Source: Mesorhizobium loti
GTDB taxonomy: Bacteria; Pseudomonadota; Alphaproteobacteria; Rhizobiales; Rhizobiaceae
Reading direction: 5' to 3'
NCBI GenBank assembly: GCA_014189435.1
Contig: CP050293.1
Coordinates: 625,001 to 689,000, forward strand
DNA length: 64,000 nt
Under the pieces are notes generated by a model. The model had not been told where the DNA came from and ran no database searches. It saw only the letters and a list, made by a program, of their open reading frames with translations. Below are positions 27,362 through 35,643 of the stretch, in pieces (within the stretch, counting starts at the first letter, position 1; each line of letters opens with the position of its first letter). A program made the translations under genes and the position numbers.

Positions 27362-28384
27362 TTAGGCTGCCAGCTTCCGCGTCGTGCCAAGCGCTTCCTC
27401 GACTGTGTCGAGAAACATCTCCGCGCAGGCTTTCCAGCTGTAGCGCATGGCGCGTTCGCGTGCCTGCGCGCGGTCGACGTTGAGGGCGGCAAGTGAGGCC
27501 TCGCGCAGATCGTTCGACACCGCGCCGCCAAAGCCGTCGCCGACGATGTCGATCGGCCCGGTCACCGGATAGGCGGCAACCGGCGTGCCGCTGGCCAGCG
27601 CCTCGATGATGACGTTGCCGAAGGTGTCGGTGCGGCTCGGGAAGACGAAGACGTCGGCCGAGGCATAGATCTCGGCCAGTTCGTCATTGGGGCGGTGGCC
27701 AAGGAAATGGGCTTGCGGGTATTTCGCCTTGAGCCTGGCAAGCTCGGGGCCTTCGCCGACGATCACCTTGCTGCCCGGCAGGTCGAGGTCGAGGAAGGCG
27801 GAGAGGTTCTTTTCGATGGCGACGCGGCCGACGCAGAGGAAGACTGGACCGGGGAAGCCGAGGTCCTTCTTCTTGTCCGGCCGAAAGTGGTCGGTGTCGA
27901 CGCCGCGCGTCCACGGCCGCAGCTTGGTGAAGCCGCGCGCCGAGAGGTCGTCGGCGAGCGACTGGGTGGCGACCAGCGTGCCCTGGCCGGAATTGTGGAA
28001 ATCGCGCAGCCAGCGATAGGCCCAGCTCTCCGGCACCGGCAGGCGTGCGCTGAGATATTCAGGAAAGCGCGTGTGATAGCTGGTGGTGAACGGCCGGCCG
28101 GCATTGCGGCAATAGCGCCGCGCCATGATGCCCAGCGGACCCTCGGTGACGATGTGGATGTGGTCGGCCTTGCCGGCGTCGATCAGGCGCGCGACATGGC
28201 CGGGCGTGGTCAGCGCCAGCCTGATGTCGGGGTAGGTCGGCAGGGGCAAGGTGCGAAAGATGTTGGGCGTCAGGAAATCCACCGCGACGTCGAAGGATTT
28301 CAGCGTTTCGGTGAGCCGCTCCAGCGTGTGGACGACGCCGTTGACCTGCGGGCGCCAGGCGTCGGTGACCATCAGTATGCGCAT
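27362..28384 (-). CDS. Glycosyltransferase family 4 (MgtA/SqdX-like)
   Basis: 340 residues, GT-B fold. N-terminal Rossmann start MRILMVTDAWRPQVNGVVHTLERL, and the C-terminal nucleotide-sugar domain with FLCVGRVAIEKNLSAFLDL and the E-x7-E region SRTDTFGNVIIEALASGTPV. Similar enzymes transfer mannose or sulfoquinovose to diacylglycerol acceptors; here the sugar and acceptor are unknown. Cytoplasmic face of the membrane. On the same strand as the histidine kinase gene but 207 bp below it, so it may have its own promoter. Confidence 0.85.
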   Translation of the reverse strand: MRILMVTDAWRPQVNGVVHTLERLTETLKSFDVAVDFLTPNIFRTLPLPTYPDIRLALTTPGHVARLIDAGKADHIHIVTEGPLGIMARRYCRNAGRPFTTSYHTRFPEYLSARLPVPESWAYRWLRDFHNSGQGTLVATQSLADDLSARGFTKLRPWTRGVDTDHFRPDKKKDLGFPGPVFLCVGRVAIEKNLSAFLDLDLPGSKVIVGEGPELARLKAKYPQAHFLGHRPNDELAEIYASADVFVFPSRTDTFGNVIIEALASGTPVAAYPVTGPIDIVGDGFGGAVSNDLREASLAALNVDRAQARERAMRYSWKACAEMFLDTVEEALGTTRKLAA

Positions 28385-28591
28385 GGCGGCCCTTTGCTTG
28401 AAAGGTCGACGGTTGCCTTGAGACGATGCCGGAACGGCGACCAGCCCGCAGCCCTCGCTTCGCTCCAGCGCACCCGGGCGGGCACGGGGTCGAAGTGAGG
28501 CGGCAAGGCCGAATCAAGTGAGGTCGCGCGCTTCATGCGCGCTCTTGACCATGGTTTCATGACGGGCGGATGAAGCCCCGCCCTGCGCCGA

Positions 28592-30007
28592 CTATGCCGG
28601 AACCTTGATGATAGCGCGAAGTCCGCCGAGCGGGCTGTCTTCAAGGGTGATGTCGCCGCCATGGCTGCGGGCAATGTCGCGGGCAATCGACAGGCCGAGC
28701 CCGGTGCCGCTGGCGTCGAGGTTGCGCGCCTCGTCGAGCCGCACGAAGGGCTTGAACACGTCTTCGCGCCGGTCGGCGGGAATGCCCGGACCGTCGTCGT
28801 CGATGGTGACCAGCAGCGAGCCGCGGCCATGGTTGGCGTTGACCTCCACCGTCTTCGCATAGCGGAAGGCGTTGCCGATGACGTTGGACATCAGCCGGGC
28901 AAAGGCGTTCGGCCGCACATGCACATCGGGGTCGCCGGCAAGCGTCGTCGACAGCTTGCGCTTGCGCAGCCTGGCTTCCTCGTCGAGCTTCTCGAAATAG
29001 GCCTCGAGATCGAACCGCCCGGCGTCTTCCGAAGCCTCGCCACGGGCAAAGGCGAGATAGCCTTCGAGCATCGACTGCATGTCGTCGATGTCCTGGTCGA
29101 GCGCCGCCTTGGTCTCGGCCTTGCCGCCGGAAAGCGCAAGCTGCAGCTTGAAGCGGGTGAGGATGGTTCGCAGGTCATGGCTGACACCGGTCAGCATGGC
29201 GGTGCGTTGCTCGATCTGGCGCTCGATGCGCTCGCGCATCTGCATGAAGGCAAAGCCGGCACGACGGACCTCCTCGGCGCCGCGCGGCCGGAAATCGCGC
29301 GGCATCGGCCGGCCCTTGCCGAAGCTTTCGGCGGCTTCGGCAAGCGTCAGGATCGGCCGGATCTGGTTGCGCAGGAAGGGAATGGCGATCATCAGCAGCA
29401 CCAGCGAGGTGCCGACCATCCAGATCAGGAAGATGTGGGTGTTCGAGGCATAGGCCTGGCTGCGGCGCACGAAGACGCGCAGCACCTTGTTTTCAAGCTG
29501 GACGCGCACCTCGACGATGTTGGAATTGCCGACCGTGTCGATCCAGAACGGCCGGTTGATCTGGCGGGTGATCTCGGACGACAGAACATCATCCAAAATC
29601 GAGAAGAACGGCTTTGGGCCGGGCGCGGGCAGTGGGTCGGGCGGCAACAGGTCGACCTTCAGCTGCATGCGGTCCTGGGCGATGCGGATGATGTTGGTGT
29701 AGTCGGCATCGCGCGGATAGGTTTCGATCAGGTCGATGATGGCGGCGATGTCGCGCACGGTGGCCTGCGACAGGCGCTGCGTCACGGTTGCCCAATGGCG
29801 TTCCATGAAGACAAAGGCGACGACCGATTGCAGCAGGATCATCGGCGCGATGACGATGATCAGCGAGCGGGCATAGAGCCGCTTTGGCATATAGAGCGAG
29901 ACGAGGCGCCAGAAGCGGTTCCAGGCGCGCGGCACCGCCTTCAGCGTCCGCGCGGCGCGTGCGCTCAAGCCGCCATTGCCTGGCTGTTCCAGTTCCGTGG
30001 TTGCCAT
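28592..30007 (-). CDS. EnvZ-type sensor histidine kinase
   Basis: 471 residues. A first membrane helix (LYARSLIIVIAPMILLQSVVAFVF), a periplasmic domain of about 150 residues, a second helix (IFLIWMVGTSLVLLMIAIPFL) and a HAMP domain are followed by the H-box LTGVSHDLRTILTRFKLQL, the N-box NVIGNAFRYA, and ATP-lid stretches DDDGPGIP and ASGTGLGLSIARDIA. It lies 49 bp after the response-regulator gene in a MarR-RR-HK operon. The signal it senses is unknown. Confidence 0.93.
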   Translation of the reverse strand: MATTELEQPGNGGLSARAARTLKAVPRAWNRFWRLVSLYMPKRLYARSLIIVIAPMILLQSVVAFVFMERHWATVTQRLSQATVRDIAAIIDLIETYPRDADYTNIIRIAQDRMQLKVDLLPPDPLPAPGPKPFFSILDDVLSSEITRQINRPFWIDTVGNSNIVEVRVQLENKVLRVFVRRSQAYASNTHIFLIWMVGTSLVLLMIAIPFLRNQIRPILTLAEAAESFGKGRPMPRDFRPRGAEEVRRAGFAFMQMRERIERQIEQRTAMLTGVSHDLRTILTRFKLQLALSGGKAETKAALDQDIDDMQSMLEGYLAFARGEASEDAGRFDLEAYFEKLDEEARLRKRKLSTTLAGDPDVHVRPNAFARLMSNVIGNAFRYAKTVEVNANHGRGSLLVTIDDDGPGIPADRREDVFKPFVRLDEARNLDASGTGLGLSIARDIARSHGGDITLEDSPLGGLRAIIKVPA

Positions 30008-30056
30008 TCGCTCTTTTCGCTTGCCCGCAGCCGTTCAGCCGGCCGCAGGCGGCATT

Positions 30057-30776
30057 CTATTCCACGCTGAGCCGATACCCAATACCGCGTACGGTCTGCA
30101 GCCAGACCGGATTGGACGGATCGCGCTCGATCTTGCGGCGCAGCCGGTTGATCTGGACGTCGATGGTGCGCTCGCCGACTTCCGAATCGTCGCCGACAAG
30201 CTCGTGGCGGGGTATCGTCTCGCCGGCCCTTGCGGCGAAGATCGCCAGGATCTCCTGCTCGCGGTCGGTCAGCTTCAGCGCCTCGCCGCCGCGCTTCAAC
30301 TCGCGCCTGGCTATCTGGAAGGTGTAGGGGCCGAAGACCAGCTGCTCGACCTTGGGCGTCGTCGCCGGGCCGCCACGGCGCAGGATGTTGTTGATGCGCA
30401 GGATCAGCTCGCGCGGATCGAAAGGTTTTGGCAGATAGTCGTCGGCGCCGGCCTCAAGCCCTGAGATGCGGCTGTCGGTCTCCGACAGTGCGGTCAGCAT
30501 CAGGATCGGTACGTTCTTTTCGGCCCGCAGCGACTTGGTCAGGTCGACGCCCGTCTCGCCGGGCATCATGACGTCCAGCACCAGAAGGTCGAAGTCGAGG
30601 CCGGCAAGCTTGCGTCTGGCTTCGCCGGCATTGCCGGCGACGGTCACGCGAAAGCCGTTTTCGGTCAGATACTGCTTGAGAAGATTGCGGATGCGGGTGT
30701 CGTCGTCGACCACAAGCAGATGTGGCGCGTCGTCGTCCGGTGCGGCCGCGTGATCGACCCGTTCAGTGCTCTCCAT
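30057..30776 (-). CDS. OmpR-family response regulator, PetR-like
   Basis: 239 residues. Receiver domain with acidic pocket LLVVDDDTRIRN, phosphorylation Asp in DLLVLDVMMPGETG and Lys in DYLPKPFDPRE, then a winged-helix effector (IPRHELVGDDSEVGERTIDVQINRLRRKIERDP). The start overlaps the stop of the MarR gene by 14 bp (30763-30776), so the two are coupled. The pairing MarR plus OmpR-type regulator recalls petP-petR of Rhodobacter, which controls the bc1 genes; no direct proof here. Confidence 0.92.
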   Translation of the reverse strand: MESTERVDHAAAPDDDAPHLLVVDDDTRIRNLLKQYLTENGFRVTVAGNAGEARRKLAGLDFDLLVLDVMMPGETGVDLTKSLRAEKNVPILMLTALSETDSRISGLEAGADDYLPKPFDPRELILRINNILRRGGPATTPKVEQLVFGPYTFQIARRELKRGGEALKLTDREQEILAIFAARAGETIPRHELVGDDSEVGERTIDVQINRLRRKIERDPSNPVWLQTVRGIGYRLSVE

Positions 30777-31299
30777 GGCTTTTCCCTGACATTTTTACGG
30801 ACCCAACGTCGATCTGCGCCCTCAGTTCCGGATTGACCATCGCTTCGAGGAACCGTTCCACCAAGGTCCGTTCGGTTATTCCGGAATCTCCCAATGCAGC
30901 ATGGATGCGGCGCGACTGTGGCCGCGCCAGCGCCAGCGCCAGCGCACGGCCCTTGGCCGTCGGATAAAGCTCGCGCTGGCGGCGGTCGCGCGGACCTTGC
31001 AACTGCACGACATGGTCGGTGTCGATCAATTGCTTGAGCACGCGGGCCAGGCTCTGCTTGGTGATCTTCAGCACGTCGAGCAGTTCGGCGACCGTCAGGC
31101 CGGGCCTGCGGTTGACGAAATGCAGCACCCGGTGGTGGGCCCGGCCGAAGCCGTAATCGGCCAGGATCTGATCCGGATCGGAGGTGAAGTCACGATAGGC
31201 GAAGAAGAGCAGCTCGATGATGGCGAAGTCGATGCCGTCCTCGTCTGACATCGCGGTCCTGATCGGTTTTCCGGCAGCTGGGCTTCGATCCGTCATCAT
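30763..31299 (-). CDS. MarR-family transcriptional regulator, PetP-like
   Basis: 178 residues from ATG 31299 (a second ATG follows at once), with CGGGGAAATG giving the ribosome site. The winged helix is RVLHFVNRRPGLTVAELLDVLKITKQSLARVLKQLIDTDHVVQLQGPRDRRQRELYPT, and FFAYRDFTSDPDQILADYGFGRAHHR is N-terminal. It is the first gene of the MarR-RR-HK operon and overlaps the next gene by 14 bp. The palindrome at 31320-31342 just before its start suggests it binds its own promoter. Confidence 0.85.
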   Translation of the reverse strand: MMTDRSPAAGKPIRTAMSDEDGIDFAIIELLFFAYRDFTSDPDQILADYGFGRAHHRVLHFVNRRPGLTVAELLDVLKITKQSLARVLKQLIDTDHVVQLQGPRDRRQRELYPTAKGRALALALARPQSRRIHAALGDSGITERTLVERFLEAMVNPELRAQIDVGSVKMSGKSHGEH

Positions 31300-31319
31300 T
31301 TCCCCGTATGAAAGAGAGA

Positions 31320-31342
31320 TTATGTCAGTACTATTGACGTAA
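31320..31342. promoter_or_regulatory. Operator palindrome upstream of the MarR-RR-HK operon
   Basis: Half-sites TTATGTCA and TGACGTAA are separated by GTACTAT; one half is the reverse complement of the other with a single mismatch (7 of 8). It sits 20 bp upstream of the MarR start and 201 bp from ilvE, on the usual spot for auto-repression. Confidence 0.62.
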
Positions 31343-31543
31343 TTTCCCTGCAATGGTAATTTTTGACAAGCTTTTGGGCGGATTGCGAACGAAAAGGCAA
31401 GGGAAGGCGGTTTTTCCGGAACTTCCTGAGTTTGCCAGAGCGCAATTATCCGCCTACGCTCCACCATAAAAGCCGCTTTGGGCGGCTGACACGAAACACC
31501 AACGATACAACACTATGCGGGCTGCCGCCCGCGGGAGGTTACC

Positions 31544-32437
31544 ATGGCATCCGTTCCCTTCGATCAACTGGATGGCTTCATCTGGATGAACGGCGAATTC
31601 GTCCAGTGGGGCGACGCCAAGATCCATGTGCTGACCCATGGCCTGCATTACGCCAGCGCCGTCTTCGAGGGCGAGCGCGCCTATGGCGGCGAGATCTTCA
31701 AGCTCAACGAACACACCGAGCGTCTGCATGAATCGGCGCGCCTGCTCGGCTTCAAGATTCCTTATTCGGTGGCCGAGCTCAACGACGCCTCCACCACGCT
31801 TCTCAAGAAGCAGGGTTTCCAGGACGCCTATGTCCGGCCGATCGCCTGGCGCGGCAGTGAACAGATGGGCGTTTCGGCGCAGAACAACCGTATCAACTGC
31901 GCCATCGCCATCTGGCAATGGCCGAGCTATTTCGATCCTGCGCAGAAGCTGAAAGGCATCCGTCTCGATGTGGCGGAATGGCGCCGGCCCGACCCGCGCA
32001 CCGCGCCTTCCAAGTCGAAGGCCGCCGGCCTCTACATGATCTGCACCATGTCGAAGCATGCCGCCGAGGCCAAGGGCTATGCCGACGCCATGATGCTCGA
32101 CTGGCGCGGCCAGGTCGCGGAAGCGACCGGCGCCAACATCTTCTTCGTCAAGGACGGCAAGATCCACACGCCCAAGCCCGACTGCTTCCTCGACGGCATC
32201 ACCCGCCGCACGGTCATTGGCTTGGCCAGGGATCGCGGTCTGGAGGTGATCGAGCGCGCCATCCTGCCGGAAGAACTCGAGGGCTTCGAGCAATGCTTCC
32301 TGACCGGGACGGCAGCGGAAGTAACGCCGGTTTCGGAGATCGGACCTTACCGATTCGAGGTCGGTGAAATCGCCAAAAACCTTATGAATGACTATTCTGC
32401 CGCCGTTCAACCGAAGCACGCGATCGCCGCAGAATAA
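31544..32437 (+). CDS. ilvE: Branched-chain amino acid aminotransferase
   Basis: 297 residues, class IV PLP transaminase for Val, Leu and Ile. MNGEFVQWGDAKIHVLTHGLHYASAVFEGERAYGG is the N-terminal signature; the PLP Lys lies in SKSKAAGLYMICTMSKHAAEAKGY, and RGQVAEATGANIFFVKDG is the substrate/PLP stretch. Strong ribosome site GGGAGGTTACC. Divergent from the MarR operon, and followed by a good terminator. Confidence 0.95.
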   Translation: MASVPFDQLDGFIWMNGEFVQWGDAKIHVLTHGLHYASAVFEGERAYGGEIFKLNEHTERLHESARLLGFKIPYSVAELNDASTTLLKKQGFQDAYVRPIAWRGSEQMGVSAQNNRINCAIAIWQWPSYFDPAQKLKGIRLDVAEWRRPDPRTAPSKSKAAGLYMICTMSKHAAEAKGYADAMMLDWRGQVAEATGANIFFVKDGKIHTPKPDCFLDGITRRTVIGLARDRGLEVIERAILPEELEGFEQCFLTGTAAEVTPVSEIGPYRFEVGEIAKNLMNDYSAAVQPKHAIAAE

Positions 32438-32463
32438 CGAAAGTCACAGCTTTTCGAGCAAGC

Positions 32464-32490
32464 AGGGGCGGTTTTCGGGCCGCCCCTTTT
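32464..32490 (+). terminator. Terminator after ilvE
   Basis: GGGGCGG and CCGCCCC form the stem around TTTTCGGG, followed by TTTTATTT, 27 bp below the ilvE stop. Confidence 0.87.
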
Positions 32491-32582
32491 ATTTCAGCGT
32501 TTCTGCATTTGACTTTCGTCCAATTCGGCGTCTCATGATGCTGTCGGCCCGGGAGGCTGGCAGCTATGGAGGGACTAATCTT

Positions 32583-32900
32583 ATGGACATGAACACGCTT
32601 CTTCCGATCATCATACAGGTGATTACTGGCGTCATCGGTGGTCAGGCGATCGGTGCGGCGCTCAAGACGGCGGCGATGGGTCAGCTTCCCAAAATCCTGG
32701 GTGGAGCCATTGGTGGCGTCGGCGGCGCGGCGATCCTCGGCAGCCTGCTGGGCGGCGGCGCGGTCGATCCGGCGGCTGCGGCAGCGGCAACGAGCGGTCT
32801 CGGCAGCGCGCTGAACCTCAACAACATCGTCGGCGGCGCCGGGGGCGGCGCGATCCTGACCGGCATTCTCGGCGCGGTCATGGGCGCCATGAAGAAGTAA
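32583..32900 (+). CDS. Small Gly/Ala-rich membrane-type protein, unknown function
   Basis: 105 residues from ATG 32583, with a GGAGG about 9 bases before. Very rich in Gly, Ala and Leu, without charged residues between the ends: LLPIIIQVITGVIGGQAIGAALK and GGVGGAAILGSLLGGG resemble glycine-zipper membrane segments. Ends with a few Lys (GAMKK). No enzyme signature; I know it only as a conserved rhizobial hypothetical protein. It is a monocistronic unit between the ilvE terminator and its own. Confidence 0.75.
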   Translation: MDMNTLLPIIIQVITGVIGGQAIGAALKTAAMGQLPKILGGAIGGVGGAAILGSLLGGGAVDPAAAAAATSGLGSALNLNNIVGGAGGGAILTGILGAVMGAMKK

Positions 32901-32919
32901 GCGGCCATTCGGTCTTTTC

Positions 32920-32945
32920 AAATGGGCGGCTTCGGCCGCCCATTT
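32920..32945 (+). terminator. Terminator after the Gly-rich protein gene
   Basis: AAATGGGCGGC and GCCGCCCATTT form a strong stem with a very short loop, 20 bp after the stop, followed by CCGTTTT. Confidence 0.82.
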
Positions 32946-33036
32946 CCGTTTTGGGCTACTGACTGTTCGTCTTTCGAGGGGTGGACGCCCTTCGCCCGCG
33001 CCTCTACATCACCGCTGGCATAGCGAAAGGACGATC

Positions 33037-33675
33037 ATGGGTCAGCTCAATGCCGGCATCGTGCCGGTCACACCGTTTCAGCAGAATTGCACCATCCTTT
33101 TCGACATGGACGACAAGCACGGTGTCGTCGTCGATCCGGGCGGCGACATCGACAAGGTGCTGGCGGCGCTGAAGGACAATGCGATATCGGCCGGAGCGAT
33201 CTGGATAACGCATGGCCATATCGACCATGCCGGCGGGGCCATGGAGCTGAAGGAGGCGCTCGGCGTCGAGATCGTCGGCCCGCATGAGGCCGACAAGTCG
33301 CTGCTCGACAATCTGGAAAACCAGGGCAGACGCTACGGCATCGCTGGTGCACGCAACTGCGTGCCCGACCGGTTCCTGATCGAAGGCGAGACCGTGTCGT
33401 TCGGCGGCCATGTGTTCGAGGTGTTGCATTGCCCCGGCCATGCGCCTGGCCACGTCGTCTACTACAACCGCGCGGCCAAGTTCGCCCATGTCGGCGACGT
33501 GCTGTTCCGCGGTTCGGTCGGCCGCACCGACCTGCCGGGCGGCGACCATGCGGCGCTGATCGCCTCGATCAAGGACAAGCTCCTGCCGCTCGGCGACGAC
33601 ATCGGCTTCATCTGCGGCCACGGTCCCGGCGGCCGCTTCGGCGAGGAACGGCGGACCAATCCTTTTCTCGTTTAG
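33037..33675 (+). CDS. Metallo-beta-lactamase-fold hydrolase (glyoxalase II-like)
   Basis: 212 residues, cytoplasmic. The metal-binding motif THGHIDHAGG (His59, His61, Asp63, His64) is complete, with further ligands in HCPGHAPGHVVYY and GHGPGGRFGEE. This short form belongs to the YcbL-like thioester hydrolases: glyoxalase II-like activity is known for relatives but the substrate here is not fixed. A good ribosome site AAAGGACGATC precedes the ATG. Confidence 0.9.
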   Translation: MGQLNAGIVPVTPFQQNCTILFDMDDKHGVVVDPGGDIDKVLAALKDNAISAGAIWITHGHIDHAGGAMELKEALGVEIVGPHEADKSLLDNLENQGRRYGIAGARNCVPDRFLIEGETVSFGGHVFEVLHCPGHAPGHVVYYNRAAKFAHVGDVLFRGSVGRTDLPGGDHAALIASIKDKLLPLGDDIGFICGHGPGGRFGEERRTNPFLV

Positions 33676-33716
33676 GCGTGCCGATATTCGCCGGTCCCAA
33701 ATCCTGCGATGTCCCC

Positions 33717-33750
33717 AAAAAAAGCGCTGGCCTTGCGGTCAGCGCTTTCT
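33717..33750 (+). terminator. Terminator between MBL-fold gene and BA14K gene
   Basis: AAAGCGCTGGCC and GGTCAGCGCTTT form a long stem with TTGC as loop; A-run before and CTGTTT after allow it to work on both strands for the two convergent genes. Confidence 0.82.
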
Positions 33751-33776
33751 GTTTGGGGGCAGGGAAGCCCTTGGTC

Positions 33777-34205
33777 TTAGTTGGCAGTGCAGAAATGCTG
33801 TTCGCCGTCATTGCCGGTGAACGTGCCGGTGCGGGAATTGAAGCTGCGGTAGCGGTCCGAGCAGTATTCGTACCAGTCACGCGTCCACGGCTCGGCATAG
33901 CGATCGGCGTAGACCACCCTCGGCTCCGCATAGTAGCGGCGGACCGGGGCCGGGCGCACCACCACGTCACGATCGTAGTAACCGTCATCGTAGTAGCGGT
34001 CAGCGTCGGGCGGGGGCCTGTCATTGGCCAACGCGCCACCGATCAGCGCGCCGGCCGCGAGGCCAAGGACGCCGGCGGCGATCGCATCGCCATTGCCGTG
34101 ATGGCCGTGACGGCGCCAGTCGCGCGCATTGGCGGCGGGCAAGGTCGCGAGCGTGGTGGCGGCTACGGCGGCGGCCAGGACGGCGGTTTTGAAAATTCTG
34201 TTCAT
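33777..34205 (-). CDS. BA14K-family exported protein
   Basis: 142 residues: signal peptide (to ANA), a Gly/Ala hydrophobic segment (AIAAGVLGLAAGALIGGALA), a Tyr/Asp/Arg-rich middle, and the C-terminal BA14K motif WYEYCSDRYRSFNSRTGTFTGNDGEQHFC with two Cys. The Brucella founder is an immunoreactive, lectin-like surface protein; a role in envelope or host contact is inferred only. Single gene, start ATG 34205. Confidence 0.88.
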   Translation of the reverse strand: MNRIFKTAVLAAAVAATTLATLPAANARDWRRHGHHGNGDAIAAGVLGLAAGALIGGALANDRPPPDADRYYDDGYYDRDVVVRPAPVRRYYAEPRVVYADRYAEPWTRDWYEYCSDRYRSFNSRTGTFTGNDGEQHFCTAN

Positions 34206-34389
34206 GTCGGTCTCCTTCGTGCCGGCCCGTGCAGTTTCGGGGGATGCGGTCCGGCTTTACCAAAGACTAATATGCGACCGTGGCTGAACGGGGGCTGAAC
34301 GGTTTTTGACGCGTTTTTTCAAAACAGGCGTCAAAGGTCACGCGCTCTCTACGGGCGAAACTGCCCGCCGTCACCGGTCTGAAGCTGGC

Positions 34390-34602
34390 TCAGCCGACCG
34401 CCAGGTTGACGGCCTTCGGACCCTTGCCGCGCTTGTCCGGCTCGGTGTCGAATGACACTTTCTGGCCATCCTCGAGACCGGGAAGACCTGACGCCTGCAC
34501 GGCTGAAATATGGACGAAAACATCCTTCGCGCCATCATCGGGCGTGATGAAGCCGAAGCCCTTGGCATGGTTGAAGAATTTGACGGTGCCGGTCTGCGGC
34601 AT
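34390..34602 (-). CDS. Cold-shock protein (CspA family), copy 1
   Basis: 70 residues, one cold-shock domain with the RNA-binding motifs [20 protein letters not shown] and DVFVHISAV. An RNA chaperone-type protein. AAAGGAG before the ATG. About 85% like copy 2 by eye, so the two are recent paralogues. Between them lies a repeat element and the copy 2 terminator. Confidence 0.95.
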   Translation of the reverse strand: MPQTGTVKFFNHAKGFGFITPDDGAKDVFVHISAVQASGLPGLEDGQKVSFDTEPDKRGKGPKAVNLAVG

Positions 34603-34745
34603 GGGAAGCTCCTTTGTCCCATAAACTCCAGTCTCGGGCCGGCAAATGCCCGAGTGGAAATTTGTCCTTTATTTTAGCGTCATCGGCAAGAGAAAGTTTT
34701 GCGGGCACCTGAAGCGCGTTGCGTTGCGCTTTAAGTCCTTGTTTT

Positions 34746-34794
34746 CATGCATATCGTTCGCCCAAAACGGGGACCACTTTTGCGCGACATGCAT
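34746..34794. repeat. Dispersed rhizobial palindromic repeat
   Basis: The left end CATGCATATCG is the near-complement of the right end CGACATGCAT, and CCCAAAA is matched by TTTTGCG. I recall this family as very common in Mesorhizobium intergenic DNA, often with a GCGCTTTAAGTCC stretch next to it, which is also present here just before (34726-34740). Confidence 0.7.
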
Positions 34795-34816
34795 CGGTCT
34801 GTTTTTTCGGTACGAA

Positions 34817-34845
34817 AAAGGCGCGACGAAGATCGCCGCGCCTTT
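34817..34845 (-). terminator. Terminator after cold-shock gene copy 2
   Basis: AAAGGCGCG and CGCGCCTTT make a 9-bp stem; on the minus strand it ends in CCTTTTTCG. It lies 84 bp below the copy 2 stop. Confidence 0.75.
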
Positions 34846-34928
34846 CAAAATTCAAATCCCTCTCCAAGCCAGGTTCAGGCATTGGAGCCTCCGTCGCGCG
34901 TCCGAGAGACGTGCGGCGTGCCGATGGC

Positions 34929-35141
34929 TCAGGCAGCGCGGAGGTTGACGGCCTTGGGGCCTTTGCCCATGCGGTCCGGCTCGACGTCGAAAGTGACCTT
35001 CTGGCCGTCGACGAGCGTGCGCAGGCCCGAAGCCTCGATCGCGGAAATATGGACGAACACGTCCTTGGCGCCACCATCGGGCGTGATGAAACCGAAGCCT
35101 TTGGTCGCGTTGAAGAATTTAACGGTGCCGGTCTGGGCCAT
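34929..35141 (-). CDS. Cold-shock protein (CspA family), copy 2
   Basis: 70 residues: [52 protein letters not shown]. Single-stranded nucleic acid binding by family. AAGGAG before the ATG. A 500-base upstream region without a gene precedes it; long leaders are usual for cold-shock mRNAs. Confidence 0.95.
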   Translation of the reverse strand: MAQTGTVKFFNATKGFGFITPDGGAKDVFVHISAIEASGLRTLVDGQKVTFDVEPDRMGKGPKAVNLRAA

Positions 35142-35643
35142 TGGGGAAACTCCTTCACCCGTTCAGTCTTTGGTGGTCCTGCCCGCCGCCTGGCGCAAAG
35201 GGCAGTTCCCGGTGGTTGCTTCGGCAGTCATGCATTGGCGCATGGTCACACCCCCCGCCGAAAACGGGGCCGTCAGAGATTCACAGTATCGGGGAAAGGT
35301 CGTCCAAAACGTTCCGCTCTCCGGGTCGCAAATGCCCGAACACGGAATTTATCGCACGGAAACGTGATGGTTGCAAGATAGCGCCGCGGGCCGCCGCATT
35401 GGCGCATCCCGACGCATGGATCGACTAAGCTGAACATCGATCAGCCCGGCATAGGCTTGCTTGCCGGCCGGGTCATCGGCCAGAGCCGGGCCACGAATAG
35501 GCCAGAGGTCGAGGTCGCCGGGGAGGCTGATGCCCGACCACCGCCCAAGCGCCGTTTCCGGCTGTAAGGGCTGCAAACGGGGGTTGCATTTGGCAAGGGA
35601 ATGGCGAGGATCGGCACCGAGGACGCGATCGTGGGAGATCATC
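35142..35643. other. 502-base region between csp copy 2 and the Kazal gene
   Basis: No gene is supported. On the csp side it holds the hairpin stretch CGGGTCGCAAATGCCCG (35322-35338), which resembles the leader hairpin of csp copy 1. The rest, towards 35644, is the promoter region of the Kazal-type lipoprotein gene; I could not single out promoter elements. Confidence 0.5.

Larger units (their letters stand above)
34603..34928. other. Region between two cold-shock genes
   Basis: The 326 bases hold, from right to left on the minus strand, the copy 2 terminator (34817-34845), a repeat palindrome (34746-34794), and a leader with a small hairpin (TCGGGC/GCCCGA, 34633-34653) before copy 1. No gene is supported. 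Confidence 0.7.
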
